Origin: DATEVL01 sp035471625
GTDB lineage: Bacteria > Chloroflexota > Anaerolineae > Anaerolineales > E44-bin32
NCBI GenBank assembly: GCA_035471625.1
Contig: DATIPT010000037.1
Coordinates: 1-64,000 of the forward strand
Length of the DNA stretch: 64,000 nt
Direction of reading: 5' to 3'
Shown: positions 57,574 to 64,000 of the stretch, piece after piece
Layout of the letters: each line of letters begins with the position of its first letter
How positions within the stretch are numbered: position 1 is the first letter of the stretch
Notes under the pieces: model-generated
Told to the model about the DNA's origin: nothing
The model's database searches: none
What the model saw: only the letters and a program-made list of their open reading frames with translations
Translations under genes and position numbers: made by a program

Positions 57574-58734
57574 ATGATTGAGCGCGGGCGTCGCGCCCTG
57601 TTCCCACGCTACGAAGGTGAGGAGCGCACCTTCCGGCTGCGGCTGGGCCGCTTGGTCGTCCGCGCCGGCGCCGCCGTCTTCATCGCCTGGGTTGGCGCCA
57701 CCATTGTGCTCGGTCTCCTCGGCCAGGAGCCTCTCGTTCCTATCCTTCCGGTGGAAATCGGCGCCGCGGCCCTGGTGGCCTCGGTTCTGATTGCCGCAGC
57801 CCTCCTCCTGACGCGCGGGCGCTTGCTCTGGGCCGGGTATCTGCTCTCGGTCGCGTTCCTCGCGTACCCGGCCTTCCGTCTCCTCTCCGACCCGGCCCAC
57901 CTGTTCTTCGCCAGCCCCATCCTCCTGATCTCTGTGCTTGTGGCCGGCGCCACGGTGAGCCCCGCCGCCGGGTACTTGTTTGCGGCGGCCTCGATGGCGG
58001 TCAACATCTCCGCCTGGAGCCAGGCCTCTCGGCTTCCCTCGGATCTCCCCGTCCCCCTGACCGCCGAAACCGGGATCGCCTTCTTGATCGCTCAGGGCAT
58101 CACGCTTTTCCTCACGGCCTTCTTGCTCCACGCGTTTACCGGCGAGGCCCAAAGCACGATCGTCCAACTCAACCGTCAGGCCGCCCAGATGACCGAGCTC
58201 GCCCACACCGACCCGCTCACGGGCCTGGCGAACCGGCGCTGGCTGCTCGAGCTGCTCGAACGGGAGTTCCTGCGCGCCCGACGCCATCGCCGGCCTCTGA
58301 GCCTGATCTATCTCGACCTCGACGGCTTCAAGCTGGTGAACGACCGCTTCGGACACCTCTTCGGCGACGGGATCCTGCGAAGCGCGGCGCGATCGATGCA
58401 GGCGGTCCTGCGCGGTTCCGACCTGCTGGCGCGGGTCGGCGGCGATGAATTCGCCGTCCTCCTGCCGGAGACCGACCTCTCGGGCGCCGAGAAGGTCGCT
58501 GCCAAGTTCCACCGCGCCCTGGCCGCCTCGACTCGCCCGTACGGCGCCGAGTTGCCACCGCTTTCGTTCTCTGCCGGGATCTGCCAGCTTCAGGAGGATG
58601 ATCGCACGATCGACGACATCCTGGTCCGGGCGGATGACGCCCAGTACCTGGCCAAGGCCGTCGGCCCGGGCACCATCCGGACTCAGGCGGCCCTCGAGAC
58701 TCGGCCCAACCTCGCCGGCGAAAAATCCGTATGA
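57574..58734 (+). CDS. Membrane diguanylate cyclase
   Basis: This enzyme makes c-di-GMP from GTP. The 386-residue protein has about six N-terminal membrane helices (30-190) in a compact sensor-like unit, a short coiled coil, and a GGDEF domain (about 205-370) starting HTDPLTGLANRR. The active site GGDEF is intact at 289-293. An inhibitory I-site RxxD is present five residues upstream (RGSD, 280-283), so product inhibition is expected. No EAL phosphodiesterase or PilZ effector is visible in the window. It overlaps yjbQ by four bases. Confidence 0.92.
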   Translation: MIERGRRALFPRYEGEERTFRLRLGRLVVRAGAAVFIAWVGATIVLGLLGQEPLVPILPVEIGAAALVASVLIAAALLLTRGRLLWAGYLLSVAFLAYPAFRLLSDPAHLFFASPILLISVLVAGATVSPAAGYLFAAASMAVNISAWSQASRLPSDLPVPLTAETGIAFLIAQGITLFLTAFLLHAFTGEAQSTIVQLNRQAAQMTELAHTDPLTGLANRRWLLELLEREFLRARRHRRPLSLIYLDLDGFKLVNDRFGHLFGDGILRSAARSMQAVLRGSDLLARVGGDEFAVLLPETDLSGAEKVAAKFHRALAASTRPYGAELPPLSFSAGICQLQEDDRTIDDILVRADDAQYLAKAVGPGTIRTQAALETRPNLAGEKSV

Positions 58735-59189
58735 TCCATCAGGCCGATCTCGCCCTTTCGACTCGCGGCGATGCCGACATCCATGATCTGACCGACCAGG
58801 TCGACCGCCTGATCGCGGCCAGCGGGTTGCACGAAGGCCTGGTGACGCTCTTCACGCCGTCCTCGACCAGCGCCCTGACGACGATCGAGTTCGAGCAAGG
58901 TGCCCTGGACGATCTCCGCCGGGCCCTCGACCAGATCGCACCGCCCGATGGCGAGTACCGTCACAACCTCCGCTGGGGCGACGGCAACGGCCATGCTCAC
59001 TTGCGGGCGGCCTTGCTCGGGCCGTCGCTGGCGATCCCGATCCGGGGCGGGCAGATGACCCTCGGAACCTGGCAGCAGATCATCTTCATCGACTTCGACG
59101 TTCGCCCCCGCCGCCGCACCGTCATCGTCCAAATCATCGGAGATTCCTCCGGAGAGGATCGTCCACGTCGCCGGAGGAAGAGCGAGTGA
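58731..59189 (+). CDS. yjbQ: YjbQ/UPF0047 family protein
   Basis: The 152-residue protein matches the YjbQ family: GLVTLFTPSSTSALTTIEF, NGHAHLRAALLGPSLAIPI with two conserved His, and LGTWQQIIFIDFDVRPRRR. Members have weak thiamin-phosphate-synthase activity in vitro but an uncertain physiological role. The ATG overlaps the preceding stop (ATGA) and its own stop overlaps the PIG-L start (GTGA), so three consecutive genes are translationally coupled. Confidence 0.9.
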   Translation: MIHQADLALSTRGDADIHDLTDQVDRLIAASGLHEGLVTLFTPSSTSALTTIEFEQGALDDLRRALDQIAPPDGEYRHNLRWGDGNGHAHLRAALLGPSLAIPIRGGQMTLGTWQQIIFIDFDVRPRRRTVIVQIIGDSSGEDRPRRRRKSE

Positions 59190-60031
59190 CCCGAACCCTG
59201 CTGGCGGTCCTGGCCCACCCCGACGACGAGACCTTTGGCACCGGGGGCACGCTCGCCCTCTACGCCTCACGCGGCGTCGAGGTCCATCTCATTTGCGCCA
59301 CGCGCGGCGAGGTCGGCACCGTCGATCCGGAGCTGCTCAAAGGCCACGCCTCCATCGGCGAGCTGCGCCAGCACGAGCTTGAGTGCGCCGCGGAGCACCT
59401 CGGCCTAGCCGGCGTCCACTTCCTCGACTATCGAGACTCGGGCATGCCGGGATCCGCCGATAATCATCACCCTGCCGCGCTGGCAGCAGCCCCGGTCGAG
59501 CAGGTCGCCGGCAAGGTTGCCGAATGGATCCGGCGCCTGAAGCCGCAGGTCGTGATCACCTTCGATCCCATTGGCGGCTACCGCCACCCAGACCACATCG
59601 CCATCCACCAAGCGACCGTCCTCGCCGTCGAATCGGCCGGGGACCCGAGCGGGAGCCCGGACGGACTTCCCCCGCACCGAGCCGACAAGCTCTACTTCAG
59701 CACCTTCCGCCGGCCCTGGCTCCGCCACGGAATCCGTCTGCTCCGTCTCTTCGGACAGGATCCCCGCCATTGGGGGCGCAACAAGGATATCGATCTCGTT
59801 GATATCGCCCAGAGTCAGTTTCCGGTCCACGCCTGGATCGACATTCGCCCGGTCGCCGATCGCAAACAGCGCGCCACTGCCTGCCACGCCAGCCAAGCCA
59901 TGCCGCGGCCGAGGGGGATCGCACGCTACTTCTTCCGGTTCTCGGAGGCTGAAGAAGTCTACATGCGAGCCCGCCCTGAGCCGACCGCCGGCCTGCGCGA
60001 ACGCGATCTCTTCGAAGGCGTTTCCGGGTAG
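59186..60031 (+). CDS. PIG-L/LmbE family deacetylase
   Basis: The 281-residue protein has the zinc motif AHPDDETFGTGGT near residue 10 and the third ligand in GYRHPDHIAIH (about 131-141), with KLYFSTFRRP later. Family members deacetylate N-acetylglucosaminyl compounds, such as BshB in bacillithiol and MshB in mycothiol synthesis. No other thiol-biosynthesis gene is nearby. The GTG start overlaps the yjbQ stop by four bases. It ends the six-gene run. Confidence 0.92.
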   Translation: MTRTLLAVLAHPDDETFGTGGTLALYASRGVEVHLICATRGEVGTVDPELLKGHASIGELRQHELECAAEHLGLAGVHFLDYRDSGMPGSADNHHPAALAAAPVEQVAGKVAEWIRRLKPQVVITFDPIGGYRHPDHIAIHQATVLAVESAGDPSGSPDGLPPHRADKLYFSTFRRPWLRHGIRLLRLFGQDPRHWGRNKDIDLVDIAQSQFPVHAWIDIRPVADRKQRATACHASQAMPRPRGIARYFFRFSEAEEVYMRARPEPTAGLRERDLFEGVSG

Positions 60032-60166
60032 GCGCTCCCGACCATCGCCACGTCGGCTCGCGGACCCACGATTGCGTCCATATCATCCGACGACCAACTC
60101 CGGAATCCCGCCCATGGTAAGATTCCCCGTCCTCGCCTTCTTCGCCGCACTCCCGCGCGGCGCGTT

Positions 60167-62308
60167 ATGACAGAACCTGAGACCACCCTCCCCAACGAGT
60201 TCCACCTGCCCACCCGCCTTCGTCGTCTGCCCGATCTCGCGTACAACCTGTGGTGGACATGGTATCGGGGCGCCGACCGGGTCTTCCGCTGGCTTGACCG
60301 CGAAGCGTGGGATCTGGCGGGCCACAACCCGGTCACCTTCCTGCGCCAGGCCCGGCCGGAGATTCTCAAGGCCGCGACCCGCAATCGGGTGTACCTCGAG
60401 CAGTACGACAGCGTCGTCCGTGCCTTCGACGCCTACATGGCCGGCGGGGGCCAAGCCTGGTACCCGTCTACGTACCCGGACCGGGTCGAGGGCCCGATCG
60501 CCTACTTCTCCACAGAGTTCGGCCTCCACGAGTCCTTGCCCATCTACGCCGGAGGCCTGGGTGTGCTCTCCGGCGATCACCTCAAGGAGGCCAGCGATCT
60601 CGGGATGCCCGTCGTCGCCCTGGGATTCCTGTACACCCAGGGGTACTTCCGACAACGCATCACCGAGGATGGGTGGCAGGAGGCTGAGTACACGCCGCTC
60701 AGCTTCACCGACCTCCCTGTCCGGCCGGTGCTCGATCAGGTCGGCGCTCCCCTGACGGTCTCCGTCGATCTCCCGGGGAGGTCCGCCCAGGCGCGCCTGT
60801 GGAAGATCCAGATCGGCCGCGTTCCACTCTACCTCCTCGACAGCAACATCGATTCCAACCAGCCGTCCGACCGTGAGCTAACCGCCCGCCTGTACACCAG
60901 CGATCTCGAGAGTCGGATCTCCCAGGAGGTTCTGCTGGGCCTGGGCGGGGTACGCGCCTTGCGGGCCCTGGGGTACAACCCGGCGGTCTGGCACATGAAT
61001 GAAGGCCACTCGTCCTTCCTCTCCCTCGAGCGCTTGCGCGAACTCGTCGCTGCCGGCCGATCCTTCGAAGAGGCCTTCGACCGCGTCCGCAGCGCGACCG
61101 TCTTCACGACTCACACACCCGTCCCCGCCGGGCACGACGAATTCCCGCTTTGGCTGATCGACAAGCATTTCGGTTCCTTCTGGCCGCAACTCGGGTTGGA
61201 TCGCGACGCCTTCATCGATCTTGCGCGTTACCAACAGCCCTGGGGCGAAACGTTCAGCATGGCTATCCTGGCGCTGCGCTTCTCAGCGCTTCGCAACGGC
61301 GTATCCGAGCTGCATGGCGAGGTGGCGCGGCGGATGTGGTCGTTCGTGTGGCCCGACCGCCCCGAAACCGAGGTCCCGATCAGTCACATCACCAACGGGG
61401 TCCACACCGGGACCTGGCTGGCGCGCCGGATGGGCGACCTCTACGATCGCTACCTCGGCCCGGGTTGGCTCGAACGCGTCGATGATCCCGCAATCTGGCG
61501 AGGCGCCGATCACATTCCCGACACGGAACTGTGGGAGGTCCGCCGGCACCTGAAACGCAAGCTGGCGGCGGCGATGCGCGACCGCTCACGTCGGCTGTGG
61601 CTGGCCCGGCGCCTCCACCCGGTCCAGGTGATTGCCAGCGGCGCGCTGCTCGACCCGTACGCCCTGACCATCGGATTCGCCCGCCGCTTCGCCACCTACA
61701 AGCGGGCCCACCTGCTTTTCCACGACTTCGATCGCCTGCTACGCCTGCTCCATCGACCGGGGATGCCCCTGCAAGTCATCTACGCTGGAAAGGCCCATCC
61801 GGCCGACGAGCCGGGGAAGCGTCTGATCCAAGAGGTCTACCACAGGGTCAAACAGGCGGAGACCGGCGGCCGTTTGGTCTTCGTCGAAGACTACGACATG
61901 GACCTGGCCCGCTACCTCGTCCAGGGCGTGGATGTCTGGCTCAACACACCTCGCCGGCCGAATGAAGCCTGCGGCACCTCCGGTCAGAAGGCCGCCCTGA
62001 ACGGCGCCCTGAACGTTTCGGTTCTGGACGGCTGGTGGCGGGAGGGCTACGATGGACAGAACGGCTGGGCGATCGGCGGCGACGAGGACACCCAGGACGA
62101 TGAGGCCGACGCCGATGCCCTCTACCGGCTGCTGGAGGACGAGGTCTTGCCCCTCTACTACCTCGAGCGCTCCACCGACGAGATCCCCAACGAATGGCTC
62201 GGCCGGGTGCGCCAGTCGATCCAGACTCTGGCGCCGCAGTTCAGCATGCGCCGGATGGTTCGCGAGTACGTTCATCAGATGTATCACCCGGCCCGGATGG
62301 AGGCTTGA
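60167..62308 (+). CDS. glgP: Alpha-glucan (glycogen/maltodextrin) phosphorylase
   Basis: This PLP enzyme releases glucose-1-phosphate from alpha-1,4-glucans. The 713-residue product has the short-form N-terminus (NLWWTWYRGADRVFRWLD), conserved YFSTEFGLHESLPIYAGGLG and AVWHMNEGHSSF, and the C-terminal NEACGTSGQKAALNG with the PLP-binding Lys608. It belongs to the archaeal/thermophile-type GlgP branch, which lacks the mammalian regulatory extensions. An extended -10 box TGGTAAGAT lies at 60115-60123. UPF0316 genes follow directly. Confidence 0.95.
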   Translation: MTEPETTLPNEFHLPTRLRRLPDLAYNLWWTWYRGADRVFRWLDREAWDLAGHNPVTFLRQARPEILKAATRNRVYLEQYDSVVRAFDAYMAGGGQAWYPSTYPDRVEGPIAYFSTEFGLHESLPIYAGGLGVLSGDHLKEASDLGMPVVALGFLYTQGYFRQRITEDGWQEAEYTPLSFTDLPVRPVLDQVGAPLTVSVDLPGRSAQARLWKIQIGRVPLYLLDSNIDSNQPSDRELTARLYTSDLESRISQEVLLGLGGVRALRALGYNPAVWHMNEGHSSFLSLERLRELVAAGRSFEEAFDRVRSATVFTTHTPVPAGHDEFPLWLIDKHFGSFWPQLGLDRDAFIDLARYQQPWGETFSMAILALRFSALRNGVSELHGEVARRMWSFVWPDRPETEVPISHITNGVHTGTWLARRMGDLYDRYLGPGWLERVDDPAIWRGADHIPDTELWEVRRHLKRKLAAAMRDRSRRLWLARRLHPVQVIASGALLDPYALTIGFARRFATYKRAHLLFHDFDRLLRLLHRPGMPLQVIYAGKAHPADEPGKRLIQEVYHRVKQAETGGRLVFVEDYDMDLARYLVQGVDVWLNTPRRPNEACGTSGQKAALNGALNVSVLDGWWREGYDGQNGWAIGGDEDTQDDEADADALYRLLEDEVLPLYYLERSTDEIPNEWLGRVRQSIQTLAPQFSMRRMVREYVHQMYHPARMEA

Positions 62309-62311
62309 CCA

Positions 62312-62839
62312 TTGTTGACGGCCCTCGCCCTCTCCCCGGTAGGGGTCGCCCTGGCGATCTTCCTCTTGCGCGTCTGCGACATGACGCTCGACACGATGCG
62401 CGTCTTGTTCATCGTGCGCGGCAAGCGCCCGGTTGTCTGGTTCCTGGGTTTCTTCCAGTCAGCGATCTGGATCGTGGCCATCAGCAGCGTCCTCGGCCAC
62501 CTCGGCAATCCGCTGGCCTGGATCGGGTATGCCGCCGGATTCGCGACCGGGAATGTCGTCGGGATGACGATCGAAGATCGTCTGGCGGTCGGCCACCGCC
62601 ACTTGCGAGTCATCAGCAGCCACCGCGGCTTGCAGGTGACCGCCGCCGTGCGCCAGGCCGGATACGCCGTCACCGAGGTTGATGGGCGCGGCCGCGACGG
62701 GCCGGTACTCGTGATCAACGCCAGCGTTCGACGCCGGGACCTGAACCGCCTGCGCGGGCTGATCCGGGAGGCGGATCCGGAGGCCTTCATCGCCGTCGAG
62801 GAAGTCCTCCCGCTCCACCGCGGCTTCTTCCGCTCCTAG
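62312..62839 (+). CDS. UPF0316 (DUF2179/DUF5698) membrane protein, copy 1
   Basis: The 175-residue protein has three membrane helices with the family motif LRVCDMTLDTMRVLFIVRGKR followed by a soluble DUF2179-like domain (about 90-175: GYAVTEVDGRGRDGPVLVI). Known relatives such as YebE are uncharacterised. The TTG at 62312 starts 3 bases after the glgP stop; a second TTG at 62315 is equally possible. The next gene encodes a paralogue, only 10 bases downstream, so the two are a tandem duplication and may form a heteromer. Confidence 0.8.
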   Translation: MLTALALSPVGVALAIFLLRVCDMTLDTMRVLFIVRGKRPVVWFLGFFQSAIWIVAISSVLGHLGNPLAWIGYAAGFATGNVVGMTIEDRLAVGHRHLRVISSHRGLQVTAAVRQAGYAVTEVDGRGRDGPVLVINASVRRRDLNRLRGLIREADPEAFIAVEEVLPLHRGFFRS

Positions 62840-62849
62840 CCCCGGTACG

Positions 62850-63386
62850 ATGCTCGCCTACGCCCCTTGGCTGTCACCCCTCGACGCCCTGCCCCCGGTG
62901 GCCATCCCCCTCGCGGTCTTCTTGCTGCGGGCGCTCGATCTGACCCTTTCGACGCTGCGGATGTTGGCCGTCGTTCGAGGTCGACCCTTGCTCGCCTGGG
63001 TCCTCGGGTTTTTTGGGGCGCTACTTTTCGTCTCCGCCGTCGCCGGGGTCTTAACGGCGCTGAACGGCTGGAGCCTGCTGGCGTATGCGGCGGGCTATGC
63101 CACTGGCAGCTTCGTCGGGATGACCGTCGAACGGCGTCTGGCTCCCGGGCGCAGCCTGCTGCGGATCTTCACCCCGGCTGCCGGCCAGGCGATCTCGGAC
63201 GCCCTCCACGCCGCCGGGCTGGGAGCCACGTGGATCCGGGCCCACCCGCCCGGCGGCGACCTCGTGCTTTGCTACGCGCGGCGCCGCGACGTGCCCCGGG
63301 TGCGTGATTTGATCGCCTCGGTCGACCCGACCTGCGACGTTACCAGCGAGAACGTCCGCTGGCTGCGCGGCGGCTGGCACGTCTGA
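62850..63386 (+). CDS. UPF0316 (DUF2179/DUF5698) membrane protein, copy 2
   Basis: The 178-residue paralogue of the preceding protein. It shares the helix pattern and the LRALDLTLSTLRMLAVVRGRP signature, GYATGSFVGMTVERRL, and a C-terminal soluble domain (GAT to VTSENVRWLRGGW). Sequence identity to copy 1 is visible mainly in the membrane part and the GF/GN/GM loop; the soluble domains have diverged. It starts at ATG 62850. The function of the family is unknown. Confidence 0.8.
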   Translation: MLAYAPWLSPLDALPPVAIPLAVFLLRALDLTLSTLRMLAVVRGRPLLAWVLGFFGALLFVSAVAGVLTALNGWSLLAYAAGYATGSFVGMTVERRLAPGRSLLRIFTPAAGQAISDALHAAGLGATWIRAHPPGGDLVLCYARRRDVPRVRDLIASVDPTCDVTSENVRWLRGGWHV

Positions 63387-63471
63387 GCCGCCTACCTTCG
63401 GTGCCTTCGGCCGTCACACCCTGACCTCAGTCCTACTTTCCCATCGAAGGCACAGCCGCGCAGCGCGATGA

Positions 63472-63500
63472 TTGCAGGGGCAACACCCTGCGGGTATAAT
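63472..63500 (+). promoter_or_regulatory. Promoter of the DUF4388 gene, with a palindromic -10 region
   Basis: TTGCAG (63472-63477) and a perfect TATAAT (63495-63500) are 17 bp apart. GCGGG just before and CCCGC just after the -10 box are complementary, so the -10 region sits within a small dyad. Confidence 0.75.
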
Positions 63501-63574
63501 CCCGCAACCCACTCTGCGGTCTCCGCATCGGGCGCAATCGAACGGCCGCAGGACAAACCGATCGACAGGGTGCC

Positions 63575-64000
63575 ATGGCCGTCAAGGGCAACTTGCGTGA
63601 CTTCAGTGTCACGCAGCTTTTCAACCTCATCAACTTGGCGCGCAAGACGGGCACCCTGACGATTGAAGGCCCGTCGGAAGCCGCCTGGGTTTCCTTCAAC
63701 ACCGGGAAACTGATCTACGCGCAGCTTGGCAGCGAGGATGGCTCGCTGGTCGGGATCCTGTCGCGTGGCGGCAAGCTCAACCCCCGGCAGATCCAGCTGA
63801 TCCGCTCCAACGCCGGGGACAAAAACGACAAAGAGCTCGGCCTGCTGCTCATCAACGCCGGGTACCTCTCCCAGCAGGACGTCCTGGCCGGAATCCGGGA
63901 GCACCTGCTCGAGATCGTGTACCGGCTCTTCACCTGGTCGGAAGGCCACTTCCGCTTCGACAACGACGTCCTCCCACCGGAGGATCGGATCACCCTGCGC
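63575..64000 (+). CDS. DUF4388 (PATAN-like) protein, N-terminal part (3' end outside the window)
   Basis: Only the first 142 residues are present; the frame remains open at the window edge. The start, AVKGNLRDFSVTQLFNLINLARKTGTLTI, followed by AWVSFNTGKLIYAQLG and GLLLINAGYLSQQDVL, is the DUF4388 pattern seen in Chloroflexota, Deinococcota and Myxococcota regulators, often beside Roadblock/LC7 proteins and small GTPases (one such Roadblock gene is in this window). Biochemical function is unknown. A strong promoter lies 74 bases upstream. Confidence 0.85.
   Translation, partial: MAVKGNLRDFSVTQLFNLINLARKTGTLTIEGPSEAAWVSFNTGKLIYAQLGSEDGSLVGILSRGGKLNPRQIQLIRSNAGDKNDKELGLLLINAGYLSQQDVLAGIREHLLEIVYRLFTWSEGHFRFDNDVLPPEDRITLR

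Overview
The window is GC-rich, densely coded chromosomal DNA with no phage, transposon or CRISPR signature. It suggests a monoderm bacterium of the Chloroflexota, probably Anaerolineae-like. The basis is an EF-G2-type GTPase, Roadblock/LC7 and DUF4388 proteins, a Thr/Pro-rich tail on a surface penicillin-binding protein, a T-box leader on leuS, and DarA-type c-di-AMP receptors. The taxon is inferred and was not tested by a search.

Layout. 0-9.9 kb (+): a c-di-AMP synthase (cdaA) with its YbbR partner, der, lepB, a zinc-finger protein, a GAF pseudo-kinase, comEC and a Roadblock protein. 10-17.2 kb (-): a stand-alone formate-dehydrogenase-like enzyme, an SPFH protein, a GT-C-like membrane protein, dtd, trpS and a short gene in front of trpS whose reading frame contains a TGA at the CxxU position of the SelW/Rdx family. 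17.4-18.8 kb (+): a GT2 glycosyltransferase and a YtxH-like protein. 18.9-28.5 kb (-): a secreted metallopeptidase, a two-component system, ridA, leuS behind a T-box, two tRNA-Ala genes and an MscS-like channel. 28.8-37.9 kb (mostly +): Xaa-Pro peptidase, MFS, PAP2, then EF-G2 and DUF6504 on the minus strand, then a membrane thioredoxin-like gene interrupted by TGA exactly at the first redox Cys, a methyltransferase, a phosphomutase-like enzyme, a flavin reductase and an AMMECR1 protein. 37.9-44.4 kb (-): DarA, a Na+/H+ antiporter with a DarA domain fused to its C-terminus, an ArsB/NhaD transporter, a CBS protein and a large glycosidase. 44.4-64 kb: MaoC, PBP1A, lipoproteins, a methylase-like protein, peptidases, a six-gene run (epimerase, mpg, fabI, diguanylate cyclase, yjbQ, PIG-L), glgP, two UPF0316 paralogues and a partial DUF4388 gene.

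Main discoveries. (1) Two probable selenoprotein genes that ordinary gene callers miss or truncate: a SelW/Rdx protein (CxxU, 16992-17240, minus) and a membrane thioredoxin-like protein (UxxC, 34762-35247, plus). Each has a SECIS-like hairpin just downstream of its TGA. (2) A c-di-AMP theme: the synthase lies at one end, and a stand-alone DarA, a DarA-antiporter fusion and a CBS protein form one ion-transport cluster. (3) Four well-formed promoters place the start codon 7-8 nt after the -10 box, which points to leaderless mRNAs. (4) A T-box controls leuS, and a strongly folded leader precedes the MscS-like channel.

Start codons were chosen from ribosome binding sites, promoter positions and overlaps, and several differ from the longest possible reading frame.
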